From Setoptus koraiensis (taxonomy: Eukaryota > Arthropoda): a stretch of 64,000 bases of DNA. The translations under genes and the position numbers were made by a program. The notes under the pieces are model-generated. The model was not told where the DNA came from and searched no databases. It saw only the letters and a list, made by a program, of their open reading frames with translations. Below, one piece after another: positions 48,624 to 60,902 of the stretch. The first letter of the stretch is position 1; every line of letters begins with the position of its first letter. Where the stretch lies: positions 3,410,001 to 3,474,000 of the forward strand of contig CM106585.1 in assembly GCA_048013815.1 (NCBI GenBank). The letters run 5' to 3'.

Positions 48624-48689
48624 ATGAAAAAGAGAAGAACTGCAACGAGCGAGCAAAAATCAAGGAAAATTTATGTTGATTCGAATTGA
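48624..48689 (+). promoter_or_regulatory. Upstream ORF in the Toll B leader
   Basis: A 21-codon frame starting MKKRRTATSEQKSRK stops 32 bases before the Toll B start codon. The peptide is very basic. It is unrelated to the upstream ORFs of gene A, as is the rest of the leader. Whether it lies within the transcript is not known. Confidence 0.3.
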
Positions 48690-48721
48690 TACATACACAA
48701 AACAAACACACTGCATCAACG

Positions 48722-51700
48722 ATGCATTTCAATGTGCTAAAAATATTAATCTCATCTATGGTGGTTGCCTTGTTGTTCGTCATTAGCATTGCAAAAACGA
48801 GCACAGCAACCCTGTTTGGCCAGTTTCACCAACAAAGTGATGCCAACAATGTGATACTTGTTAGCTATATCAATACAACCAGCAACAACAACAAGCCCAC
48901 GTCCAGCTACAACACTAGACCAGATGAAGATGACAACATACACAATTTTATCAATTACCAATACGATGCAACCAGATTGAACACAATAACATTGCGCGAA
49001 CAACTCAATCAAGACACCATAGAGAAATATTTCTCTCAATCAATAGAATTGCTTGATGTGAGCGGAAACAGATTCACCTCGTTGCCTAAAGACTTGTTTT
49101 GTCCGCTGTCGAACGAGGTGAAATTACTCAATTTGTCGCACAATTCTCTAAGTGCGTTCGACTTTTTGGGTCTGATATCGCAATCTGGTCAATTATGTTT
49201 GAGCGAATTACAAACACTAGATATGAGCTTTAATGAGTTAACAAAATTGCCAGCCACCGGTGTTGCCACATTGCACAATCTACAATCACTGCGCCTGGAT
49301 CACAACAGAATAGACGCCATCGACGAGCTAGCGTTGTCGTCGCTGACTAAATTGACTCATTTGGACCTGAGCCACAATAGATTGCATCAATTGCCGCTGC
49401 GTGTCTTCCAAAAATTAGAATTAATGATCTATTTAAAATTGGATCATAATCAATTAGTGCAATCAGTGACATCCACCCTACTGACGGGAATGCCGGCGTT
49501 GCAAGTGATCAATTTAAGTCATAACAATATAAGCGACATCAGCGAGCACCCATTTGTCGATAAGATCAATCTCACACTGGTTGATCTCTCACACAATCAA
49601 TTGGCAACGTTGAAGAGGGATTCGTTGCGGATAACAAGGTAAGACCACTCTCACATCACTTATATGCTCTCGCGCTGCAAATTCTCAGGCAACATGTATC
49701 AATCGTGATGATAATATTAATTGTATCGACAATAATTCTTATTTTGCAGATTGAAACACTCCACCGGCTTCAGACATCGTCACCATCACAATGGAGAATA
49801 TGCTGGCCTTGCACCCTCATTCAGACCTTCACCAATCAGTGAGTTCCTATTGTCATCAAATCCATTCACATGTGATTGCCATCTAGAGTGGCTGAAGAAA
49901 ATCAATTCCGACACCAACAACCAACATCATCACAATCACATCCATGTCCGCCAGCCACCTCAAGACGACGATTTCATGCTTCGTGATCAAGCTCGAGCCG
50001 CCGTTCTCACAGACTCCTTTATGTCTGCCTATGATCCGTCGATGAATGAAAACCGTCGATCCACACCTGTTTTAGTGAATCCAATATCAGTCATAACAGA
50101 TCAGAGTAGTCAACAAACGTCAGTTCCTGAAGCTCTCATATCTTCCCCTTTAGACTTGTCTGACTCGAAAAACCCATCAAAAATTCTTCAGCAAGCGTCG
50201 TTAGCTTCAATTACAGTGTTTGCTCCAACTCAACCGGTTGTCACAAATCAATACGGCCGAGTAGCTGATCTGGATCTCATCAAATGTACACCGTCATTTC
50301 AGCGTCACAGCTCGATTATGTTGCAACAGCAACAGTCGCCATCTAGCGGACATCATCGGAAAATAGATTTAGTTAGTGCCAATTCTTCAAATTTTCTATG
50401 CAAATACAAAACTCATTGCTTCACATTGTGCCAATGTTGTGAATTTGATGCCTGTGATTGTGAAATGATGTGTCCCGACAATTGTATGTGTCATAATGAT
50501 GAAACATGGCAAACAAATATTGTCGATTGCTCGGCCCACAACTACACCACCATACCCTCAAAAATACCCATGGATGTAACTGCCCTCTTTTTAGATGGCA
50601 ACAACATAACATCATTGACACCTCACACTTTCATCGGCAGAAAGAATATGAAGTCGTTGTATTTGAATTCGTCCCATATTCATGTGATATCTAACAGAAC
50701 GTTCAACGGTTTGACCGAGTTACAAACTCTGTACTTGCATCACAATCAATTGCAACAGTTGCAAGGTTATGAGTTTGAATCGTTGCCTCAATTACAGCGT
50801 CTGTACCTTCAACACAACAAGCTGACATTCATATCGAATCAAACTTTCATCAATCTACGCTCATTGGAGATACTTGACATTAGTCACAATCGCTTGACAT
50901 CAGCCAGATTGGATTTGTTTTGGTCTTTGGGTCACCACAATGTTAGACTGCGTCAGTTGTCGCTGAGCCACAATTGGTGGTCGTGTCAATGCGAGCTGTA
51001 CAAGGAATTCAGGAGTCTAATCAAGCAAAAACTGATTGGTCATGTTAACATAGTAGACAGACAATACTTGCGCTGCTACTACAACTCAACAACTATGGGC
51101 CCGTTGCTGTTGGCCGATTCTTCTTCTCAACAGCAGCAGTTGCAGCATCAAGGTCTCACCGCAATTAATACTATCAATCAGTGCAGTCAAGAACCGACTG
51201 ATTTCGACAGCTCAGAAATGAATCCTGCCCCTCCAACCATATCGCCATTCAATCTTGTTCCCTCAAGTCAACAGCAGCCACCCTCGATAGAGCCATTGAA
51301 TGATGAAGATATTATATCTTCCTTTAATATTGATAGTCAATTACCTGATGTTCGATCGCCCATGCAGCAAGCGGCTAAAAGCACTAATTATGCAACCACT
51401 GACTCAAGCGGCATCTATAGCAACAGTCAGTCGATGCCAGGTCATTCCAAGATGATCAATCAACCATCTCTATCTGATCACACACTCTATGATCCTGCCC
51501 TCAAAGAAGTTAATGGTCACATCCAGCTCACATCTCCTACTTCGATTCTTTCCAAGACTTCCGATGTGAGACCATCAACGACAACAACAAATAATCAAAC
51601 GGCCCCACTGTCAACGACTTCATTAATACTTGTGCCGTCATGTTTGATCGTATTAATGACCCTTGTGGTCCTCATTTATGTTCATCAGCAACAAAAATAC

Positions 51701-53911
51701 CATCAGCATCATCACACTAAATCCATCACATCAAATAATGTTTATGGTTTGGGTGTTGGGCCCGGTGGCAGTGCTTCGATAAATTCTGCATCATTAGACA
51801 GCGCGTCTGATCATCATCATCGCAAGCATTCGCATTACAGCAACCCAACGCCATTGTGGCAATCTGTCGGTATCAAGAATAGAGTGAGAAATCTGTGCAA
51901 ACTTTTAACCCGTCCAATGAGCAAAACAGTGAACGATACATCAAGTTGCGAAAAGATCTACGATGCTTTCATTTCTTACGACAAACGAGACGAAGCGTTT
52001 GTGTTGCAACAATTCTCACCTGAACTGGAGCACGGACAACCATCATATAGGTAAGTTATCGCTTTTATTACACAGAACTTCAGCAACATAAACGATCATA
52101 TATCTTGCTGTTATGGCTTCATTTGGGACGCTACTAGAGCAATTCTAGTGTGTCACCTGCGAGAGAATGTCATCTCAATGTTGGCATCAGAACACGAACT
52201 TGTGCTAGTTTGATATTGGTGGCGATGACAAAAAAAGATATAAAGTGGGCAATTGCGCCTATTGTCGCTTTAATGAAAGATATACTATGGAGCAAATATA
52301 ATTATTATCGCATACAATGGCTGCACCAAACTCCAGCACAATCATCGTTAGTCAGATGTACGAAAACAAAAGTCTAAATCCCCCAACTGAACATAACTGC
52401 GGACCGTTTTATTTCACGCGTAAAGAACAAGTTTCTCCTTGGTCGCTCTATATTCTTTGTTGGTCTCTAGCTGATAATTTAGTTAGCTTGTGGCCACTAC
52501 CTACAGAGATGATTTGGCGAGCATCGAAGCGATCATAATGACCAGCCCAATCACGCCAGGCCAAATTGAACTAAACCTAGCTTATAATGGAGTAGAAAGA
52601 GAAATCACTACGCACAAAGAGCCACCCTAATCAGGCTGTACAAACTAATCTCTTGTTCCCCTTTTATCTTTACCAATTCCCTTTTCCCTTCACAACATCG
52701 TATTATATAGAATCGCTGATAGGTACCGTGATCTGCCATTACCCACATCGGCCTACATAGCGGAAGCAATAACAAGCGTCATTGGTTGCAGTCATCGCAC
52801 AATCATCATTTTAACAGAGAATTACGTCACCAGTGATTGGTGTCGCTACGAACTACAGACTGCCTTACATGAGGCTAGTATTGAGCGCTCGCATAAGATT
52901 TTGGCCGTTATCTTAGATCCAAAGTGTTTGTTGGATCTGGATGGTGAGATGCGTCATTTGCTGACAAGCAATTCGATGGCAAACATACAATCGACGACGG
53001 GGCCCCTGTTAAGTCCCGAATTCGCTCATCACTACCAGCTTGTTACAAGCGGCGGGGGTGTATCGAGCAATAGTGGTGCTAGCGCACCATCCAGTGTGTC
53101 TACTTGCGCAATGAACACACCCACTGGTAATCAATTGGCTATATCGTTGAATAACTCTGGCCAAGCGCAAGCTCAATTAGTGTCGAATAAGATTAATTTT
53201 CTCAACTTTAATGACAGAAAGTTTTGGCCCAAATTGAAACAATTAATGCCCGCGCCACGTCTATCTACTGGCACCATCACGGGTAGTTCAATGGGGCCCA
53301 ACAGAGCCTTGGAAACTATGAATGGTGCTGTAATACCACCAATATCAAATGCTTTAATCTCGACCACAATGCAAGGCCACTATACAAACATGCCCAACAA
53401 TGGCGATGCTATCTTATCTCTGCTGAAGAATGCAAATAATAATATTGTCAACAACAGCAATAAGTTAATTTCCAACACGGCCAATTCAATGATGAGCAAC
53501 TCAAATTTAAGCTCACAGAGTCAACACCATCTACAGCATCTCCAACACCATCGAGAGCAACAACTCAAGCATCAATACCAGTCCCATTTGAATGCTATTC
53601 ATCAGTACCAACAACAACAACAGCAGCAGCACAATAGCAATTTGATGAATCAGAGCTCGGACAACGCCTTCCACCATCACAATCACTCTTCGTCTATATC
53701 TTCGTCAACATCGTCGCCATATCAGCAGATCCATTCAACATCCGGCCTATCGCCCACAAGTCATATGACACTGAATCAAGCGGGCCAGCATTATCAAGCT
53801 CTGAGTGGCGCACAACAGCATCAATACCATCGTCAGCAACAACAACAACAGTTTCAATCATGTGGGTCCAAGCATGGCGCCGGTGGTTCCAATCCGATGA
53901 GTGTAGTCTGA
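48722..53911 (+). CDS. Toll receptor B, tandem paralogue of Toll receptor A, three exons
   Basis: Exons are 48722-49638, 49750-52050 and 52711-53911. They join in frame (4419 nt, 1472 aa) with the same phase-2 intron positions as gene A. The Met at 48722 was chosen because it directly precedes a clear signal peptide (MHFNVLKILISSMVVALLF). An in-frame upstream extension exists but lacks ATG. Domain order matches gene A: eight LRRs from about residue 107, a cap with CDC (347-349) carrying a divergent insert, the long-Toll cysteine cluster, six LRRs, a second cap, a stalk, a membrane helix (about 931-950), TIR (YDAFISY about 1043-1049, FW about 1244-1245) and a Q/H-rich tail ending SVV. The stalk has about 13 extra residues. 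Sequence is near-identical to gene A from the first LRR through the TIR core, except the cap insert. It differs in the N-terminal 100 residues, intron 2 and much of the tail. No frameshift or premature stop is seen, so both copies look functional. Confidence 0.93.
49639..49749 (+). other. Intron 1 of Toll gene B (111 bp)
   Basis: Donor GTAAGA, acceptor ATTTTGCAG. It has the same length and phase as intron 1 of gene A and differs at only a handful of bases. Non-coding sequence this similar points to very recent duplication or gene conversion across this part of the locus. Confidence 0.92.
52051..52710 (+). other. Intron 2 of Toll gene B (660 bp, expanded)
   Basis: Donor GTAAGT, acceptor TATTATATAG; phase 2 at the same TIR position as in gene A. 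It is almost seven times longer than its counterpart. Apart from the donor and a short TCGCTTTTATT-like patch, I see no similarity to gene A's intron. It contains two short open frames (52150-52377 and 52317-52538) with no recognisable domain. No clear terminal repeats were seen, so its origin as an insertion is only inferred. Confidence 0.85.
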
Positions 53912-54344
53912 AAGAGAGTGTCAACACGAAAATGATCAAACTGTGATAATACATCTACTATACACAATGTCATTTATTCAATTATAATACAACAATAATA
54001 ATTGAATATTCTCCCCACCCCCACAAGTTTACACCCAACTACGAGTGGCTCTAGAGTCTAGTCAGCAAATAGAAAAAAACGACGACTATCAACAACATTT
54101 TTCGTTTTTACTACTACTCGGATCTGTCTAGGCATCGATCACAGACTACTACTGACTTATAAATCATTCAAAGACACTGCTTTCCATTATTATCCATCAT
54201 CTATTCAACTTCGAATAGAGGGGCCAATGTTATTTTTACTATTATCAGGGAAATGAATATTGATTTATATGGCCCGCTATCCACATTATTGATATAGTTC
54301 TTCTCACATTGTTGAAAATTGTTTTTTTCCTAGCAGTATTTTAT

Positions 54345-54350
54345 AATAAA
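54345..54350 (+). terminator. Poly(A) signal of Toll gene B (probable)
   Basis: AATAAA lies about 430 bases past the Toll B stop in AT-rich sequence, with a GT-rich stretch some 55-70 bases downstream. A further AATAAA at 54924-54929 is possible. The 3' region does not resemble that of gene A. Confidence 0.4.
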
Positions 54351-54526
54351 TAATTTATTCGCATAAATAGAATTTTGTCAAAGATATCTCAATATACCAT
54401 ATATGGTGTATGGAACGTGTGTTTATCGGACATTGGAATTGATCGGGATGCACACACATATCTCTATATGCATGCCATATATAGTATATGGGCACAATTT
54501 GTTGATTCGTTTCTATCTGATGAATA

Positions 54527-54559
54527 GAGCGAGAGAGGGAGAGAGAGAGAGAGAGAGGA
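54527..54559. repeat. GA microsatellite
   Basis: About 14 GA units downstream of Toll B. A second GA tract lies at 54846-54865, directly after an alternating GCGCGCGC run. Confidence 0.9.
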
Positions 54560-55188
54560 TGATGAAGTAGAGAAAAGTCTTTTTGTCGCGTATATTTTAT
54601 TTACTACAAGGAGGTTGTGGCGTTTTTTTTTTATCATTACTATCTAACCGCACATACACGCATCATCTATACACTCCATCAATTATATTTATATTGATCC
54701 TGTCAAAATAATGATGCTGCCATGAGATAGCTAAAGTGCATAGAAATAGCTAATCCTTCAATGATCTCGATAAGCGATCACTTGTCAATATGTTGCCGTT
54801 GTAAATGGAACAGATGGACCAGAGCGAGAGCGGGCGCGCGCGCGATAGAGAGAGAGAGAGAGGGAGCTGGATAAAAAGAGAGTCGATCCCTTAGTCAATC
54901 TGAAACGAGTGAAACTGTCATTGAATAAAGTTCAACCCTATGTCGTGCTCGATATATTACAGCTTATCTTTGCTCAGCGGTGCTGTGTTTCTGTTGTTGT
55001 TGTCTATCAAAAACAGCTCCCAACAAACCCCAAAATTATTTGGCTGCACAGTTGAGCTTTGGCTATTAAAAAGTGTCGAATAGAGCAGATGATTGCTTTC
55101 AGCATGGACCTGGCTTGTGTCACTACAAACTCTTTCTCCCCGCGCCTTATGGTTAGATCGGAGCAATCTAAAGCAGATCAGATCATAC

Positions 55189-55219
55189 CGGATCGGATCG
55201 AATCGGATTGGATCGGATA
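55189..55219. repeat. GGATC-type pentanucleotide repeat
   Basis: Six units of GGATC/GAATC/GGATT. Confidence 0.8.
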
Positions 55220-55258
55220 AGGCGGCTAAGAATGGCGGTGTGCGAACAGACAAGACCA

Positions 55259-55335
55259 GACTATATATGGGCTATATATGCGGTATATATGGGGTACATA
55301 TGGGGTATATATGGTGTACATATGGGGTGTGGGGC
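55259..55335. repeat. About 11-bp repeat (TATATATGGGG)
   Basis: Seven copies alternating TATATATGGGG and TACATATGGGG. Confidence 0.85.
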
Positions 55336-56773
55336 GCGGAGTGAGAAGAGAAAAAGTGAAACTACAAACTACAGAATGGCGAGCCAAGCGATTGTTTGTG
55401 TGTTTAGTTGGATCTATAGAGCAGTAGCAGTTAGTCAAAGTGAAGCTCTATGAGATTTGGCGCTGTCATCTTATCTTGCGATTGGTAGTGGCTGGCTGGC
55501 CAGCTAGTGTCAGCGCTGGCAAGCCGCTAGTGTGAGCAAACAACAATCAGACAGACAGACAAACAACGGTCTCCTCGGGGGTTAGCTTATTCTTGTGTGA
55601 TTCTCTCTCGTCTCTATAATACCTTTGCTTTTCCACTTGTCCATATACTTGTCCAAATGGCTCTTCTATTTGGTCGCCTCGCTCAGCCAATAACAGTTAA
55701 AATGTGAATGTGTGCCACCTAGACTGTGCCAGAGCCAGAGGAACAGCTTGCTATTTTTGTGTTGGGGCCATCTCAACACTGTTTGTGCGCTCGTGATGAG
55801 GACTTCTCGATTCTTTTTACCATGGCGCCAAGCAGAGCTTAATAATTTCTCGCTGGCTTGCATTGTCGTTTGGCGCATGGCTTGCATTCGGTTTGCATTG
55901 GTTGGCATTGTATCAAGCTGCTGGTGTCTGGCGCTACATTGCAAGTTGGAAATTTTTCGCTCTATTGGTCTAGTAGTTTATGTTGTCAAATGACGTAAGT
56001 ATGGCGATTGACGAGAAGCACGTACACTGTGCGAGTGTGTGTGTGTGTGTGCCAGCTTCATAGACTGTTGGTGATTTCGAGCAAGCAAGTTTTAATGTTA
56101 TGTGTTGTTTGTTTCCATTCCGTTAGTTGGCCACTAACAGTTTCGACTTGCAACGCGCACACACACACACACAGTACGCAAACTCTCTATTTGAATGCTT
56201 GTTTTTGCTACCGTTGTTGTTGTTGCCGGCACGGGTGCCAGCGAACATCTTGAACCATTTGCAATATTTGTATATACGCGCTTAGATAGCGAGCTAGGTG
56301 CGCCAGTGACAAAGACGTTATTGCTTGTTGGCCCTCTGCTGGCGGTTGCAACGTCGTCCGACGCCCATTTCCGTTTCGTCCTCAAAAGATTGTTGTTCAT
56401 TTTAAGCTCGTGCCCGTACTCGACAGCGACAACAACAACCAGCAGCAGCTAGCGAGCTAGCGACCGTCTCACTCAGATGGTCTGAGGTGCCGCCCTCGAG
56501 CCCTTTGGCTTTGTGCGTGTGCGTGTGTCAGACGCGGTGCTGGCGGTGCCACTCTAGTTCGCCCCAAGCTACACGAAGAGCGATGACGACGACGTTGTTA
56601 AATATAAGTTTGTTGTTGCTGTTGTTTGCAGTGCGCCAACTCGGCCAACACTGGGGCCTATAGGGCCCCCCAAAAGCAAAAAATACGACGGACATGCTCA
56701 TCATTGAGAGATTCTTTTATCTTTCAATTGTGGGCGTCTCCCGCGTTCGACTGCTGAGGGGCAATCTTTTGCA

Positions 56774-56820
56774 AACTATTCAGGCAACTTTGTAACAGTT
56801 ACAAAGTTGCCTGAATAGTT
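56774..56820. repeat. Perfect palindrome, 23-bp arms
   Basis: The arm starting AACTATTCAGGCAACTTTG (56774-56796) is mirrored exactly at 56798-56820 around one A. Similarity continues a few bases further out with one gap. It is the longest perfect inverted repeat noticed. Confidence 0.93.
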
Positions 56821-58370
56821 ACAAAAGAGAGAGAGAGGCGAGTTCAGGCAGTTTCAGTGGCAGTTTGGCCAACTCACTGAGCTTACTCAAACGACCTCAT
56901 GGTGGCCGACAAACGAAAATTACATGCGACATTACATAAGAGACATTACGTAACATACTTGGCATGAGAGACATTACATAAGTGACACACAGGCATGAGG
57001 CAAAATGTGCTACAAGATGTGACTAGCGCCAGCTGACAAGAGATTGCGAGATGAATGGCGCCACTAGGGCCGAGCACACACCCAGGTGCCGCTTGATTCG
57101 GGCGACATTCTTGATTTAGAGCTTGAGAGAGACTGGACTGTGCATTGTCGTCGTTGTTTTGTCCATTCCAATTTCCACTGGCGGCTTGTTGGCTGCAGGT
57201 TGAGCGAGCGCCTGGCACCCAGCACAAGGTAAATAATTTGCCGGTGCCAGTGCCGAGAGACGAACGTGTAAAAGAGGCCCCTGCGCCTGTTGGTTTGTGG
57301 TGGGCGCTGGCTGTTGCAACTGTCACTTCTTCGCGCACCTCGGTCACTGGTCACTCGGCATCGGGCCAGTGACCAGTGAGCAGCATCTAGTGACCGTCGC
57401 TGTTGCTGGCTGCTCACTAGCCACTGGCGACTGGTTACTAGAGGCCGGTGACTGGCGACTGGTCCAACACTGTTGAACAGTGTTTACTGTTTATTGGCCG
57501 GCGACGGAGACGGGCATTATCGGCGCCGGCCGCTGTGACTCAATGAATGATCGAGCGAGAGCAAATATTGACTTTGTTGGCGCTGCAAAAGTTTGCGCTC
57601 GTTGCGCTGTCATGAGCCGGCATTAGTGAAAATTGACCAACTAGCCCAATGATTGATACTATACTCAACAACAACAATGGCTCACTGGCTGATAGATGAT
57701 TTCATATCCATGCCCCCATGTATCCCTTCCGTGAAGCGCTGTCTGCCAGCCATCATTCATGTCGATGCTGTCGGGCGAGCCATTGGCGACACTCTCGTTG
57801 GCTGTTGGGCCAAGTTGCGCGTCGCCAGTGTGTGCAGCTAGCCGGAATTAGTCGCGTCTGGCCACCTACACGACAACTAAGCCGACCGAGGCGACCCAAC
57901 GACCGAACGACCGGGCCACCCAACGACCGGCACGAGCCAACAACGACCCACAACGATCGAGACCAGAGACGACAAGCATCATTATCAATATCTGGCCGGC
58001 AACAGCCGCGCCAGACAACCAGCCTGACAAGCACTAGCCCGGGGCCATCGAGCAGCCGATGGGCACAAAGTGGGGCCAGCCCCACCGACACAGGAATGTT
58101 GCGGGCCGAGAGAGAGAATTTTGAGAGAATAAAATAATGTTCGGTGCTTTATTGTTGCGTGTAACCGGTGATAGTGGCCACTCTGGGCGGCCGCTTCTGG
58201 TCGGACTGTGCTGCCAAGACACATTGTGTTGTGTTGGCTCGGTGCAAGTTGGTTAGTGCCGGTCGCCAAATGGGCAATAAGTTGAATAGCTGGCTCATTG
58301 TTCCACCATCCATCTCGGCCCGTTCTGCCCATTTTGGCCCGCTTTGCCCATCTCGCCGGGCCTCTTCCCA

Positions 58371-58430
58371 GGCCCCACAACAGCAGCGACGGGCCCCACA
58401 GCGGCGACGGGCCCCACAGCAGCAACGACC
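58371..58430. repeat. About 20-bp repeat (GGCCCCACAGCGGCGACG)
   Basis: Three copies. Confidence 0.8.
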
Positions 58431-59604
58431 ACGACACAACAGAAGCGACCGCGATACAACAGAGCTGGCGAAACGGTTCATCATCATGTTGGTCATGACG
58501 AGCCAGGGCGACATTAGCCTGTGCGCGTGTGCGCGCCACGTGCTCCACATCCTGGCTGGCTCGTTAACTAAATATGTCCCGACTGACGGCGCCAACAATT
58601 GGTAGCGTTACGCAATCGGAGCACAAACTGTTTGCGCGCGCTGTGTGTGATTGGCGCACCGACTGCAGTTGTGCGAGCGACGATATCGATATTGCTATCG
58701 TTATCGCCGCCTTGAGTTGTGTGTGGCTGGCCCAAGGAGCCCGAGGAGCCCCAAGATCCTAACGAACAGCAACTGCGACAACGACGACGCGACCAGCAAA
58801 TTGGGGCCCAGGCCCAGATAAATCTGGCCCCGTGTCGCAGGAACGAATCTCGTTGGGCCAACAAAACGCTGGATGGGGTAAGCCCCGGCGAACGGGATTT
58901 GGCGTGAGTGATTTACTGGGCCGGCACGGTGCGGACAGTGGCGGCGGCTCACAAAAGCAGCGATTACTAACTAACTGCCACTGGCCAGTGCAGACTGTAG
59001 TCGCTGGCCGGTGCAGACTGTCGCCACTGGCGGACAGACCATAAACTATAACTGGTGTCATCATGGCGCCTGTCTGTTTACTTTATTCTTTTTACCACTG
59101 TCAACTAAACACCTGTCACTAGAGTCGCTGCTCACACAAGACAAGACAAGACACTCTCGCAAGAGGTCGCAATGGATATTTAGTCACGCGTTTTGAGTCG
59201 CTGTCGCTCAAATACCAATACTGGCTGCAATGTCACTAACAACCTTTGTTTACATAGGCTGCCCAGTTGCGCAACTAACAAACGTAACTGGCGCACGCAG
59301 CTACAGACGCAACTGCGGACCTAACTGCAGTGTGTCGGTATTTGTATTTTTACACGTATCGTGAGCGCGTGGAGACGCGCGTACAGTTGCGTCTCGTTGC
59401 GTCACATGGCGGCCGTATGTGCAGTGCGAGCGACTAACAAGCATTGTGATTTAGCACGTAACGGTGCCGACGCAACGTGTCGCGAGCCGTCTGATTGTAT
59501 GTGGCCACACTGGCACTCTCATACACGCGCGCACCAGTCGACGGCCAACATAATAATAATCTAGCCAAGGGCTCGTGCTCGTGCCGCTATCAAACTATCA
59601 ATCT

Positions 59605-59674
59605 TGGCCGAGCCGGTGCGAGCCTGTTCGAGCTGGTGCGAGCTTGTTTGGGCCGGCTCGGGCTGGTGCGAGCC
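59605..59674. repeat. About 20-bp repeat (GGTGCGAGCCTGTTCGAGCT)
   Basis: Three copies with some length change. Confidence 0.75.
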
Positions 59675-59831
59675 AACAAAAGGTGGCGCCCGCACCAATC
59701 ATTGCGCGCTAAATTGGCGCGCGCTCGGTGTGATATGATTAAAATCACTTTTCATCATGGCAACACAGTGAGCCGACAGCGACCGGCTGACAGCATCACG
59801 CTGGCATCATCATTGTTGCGGCGAAAACCAT

Positions 59832-59874
59832 TTTGCGTTCACTGGGCCCGCAATTGGGGCCCAGTGAACGCAAA
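59832..59874. repeat. Perfect hairpin, 18-bp arms, 7-base loop
   Basis: TTTGCGTTCACTGGGCCC (59832-59849) is exactly complementary to 59857-59874. The loop is GCAATTG. Confidence 0.92.
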
Positions 59875-60145
59875 CTGGGCACTCGCCGGACTGTGCGAGG
59901 CCACACTGCGCCGTGCACACAGATAAGATAAGACCATAATTGTAGCGCGCGCGATAATTGAGCCCAAAAAGTGGCAAAAAGCGCACACAAACATTGTTAT
60001 TTAATCTGTTCTATTTACTTATTAAGTCTCGCCGTGCCCGGCTGCACCAACGCGCTCTATATCCGCCATATATCCACTGTGCATCGATACGCATGCCACA
60101 TTCCACGTGCATCGGCACGCAGCGCGCGCGGCCCAGCACGCGTTG

Positions 60146-60193
60146 CACAACGAGCTGCACAACGAGCTGCACAACGCGCCCCACAACGCGCGC
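60146..60193. repeat. 12-bp minisatellite (CACAACGAGCTG)
   Basis: Four copies. Confidence 0.85.
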
Positions 60194-60201
60194 CGGCCCG
60201 C

Positions 60202-60247
60202 CGACAGTCAGCGGCCGACAGTCAGCGGCTGACAGTCGGCGGCTGAC
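60202..60247. repeat. 14-bp minisatellite (CGACAGTCAGCGGC)
   Basis: Three copies plus a partial copy, nine bases after the previous array. Confidence 0.88.
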
Positions 60248-60649
60248 GTTCGCGAGCCAATGCAAATTTGGCAACAATCAGACAAATTGTTTGCAAACTG
60301 CGACTCTCTGCTATCGTAATACCAGCCATCTGACTGTGTTCGCGCGAGGCGCCTATTTCATTTGCGGCGCCGCCAACAGCCAACGAGCCGCCACCAGTCA
60401 ACGAGCCGCCAGCAGCCAGCTTGCGATCTTGGCAACTCGCACCGTTTTGGCTTGCGCGCCGGCCCGCTAACGAGCGGGCCAAAATTGCAAAAATTGAACC
60501 GGCTCACAATTTGTAGCGACTGTCCCCGCTGGCCAGTCTCCAGCTCAAACTATGTAAAATGGCCAGCAGAGGGCGAGTTTAAGTGGGCACGTCCCGCCAG
60601 GCAAAGCCCAAACTAATGGCTTCTCTGGTTCGTGCGATGCCGTGCGATG

Positions 60650-60704
60650 TCGCGCGATTGTCGAGCGATTGTCGAGCGATTGTCGGGCGACTGTCGAGCG
60701 TCGG
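60650..60704. repeat. 11-bp minisatellite (TCGAGCGATTG)
   Basis: About five copies. Confidence 0.85.
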
Positions 60705-60861
60705 GCCTCGCACTGCACAGCGCACACGCACGGGCAAGGCACGATCGCGTGCCACAACTCAAAAACGCACAATTGCTCGTGCGGCGCGCGCGAGTTACGT
60801 TGAGAAATGTCGCGCTAATGAATCAAGCGATCGGCTAGCGGGGGCGCCGAGCTGATAATTA

Positions 60862-60883
60862 GCGCACCGCTGGCGCGGTGCGC
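60862..60883. repeat. Perfect GC-rich hairpin, 9-bp arms
   Basis: GCGCACCGC pairs with GCGGTGCGC around TGGC. It lies 20 bases before a larger inverted repeat. Confidence 0.85.
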
Positions 60884-60902
60884 AGTGCGTGCCGGACTCA
60901 CA

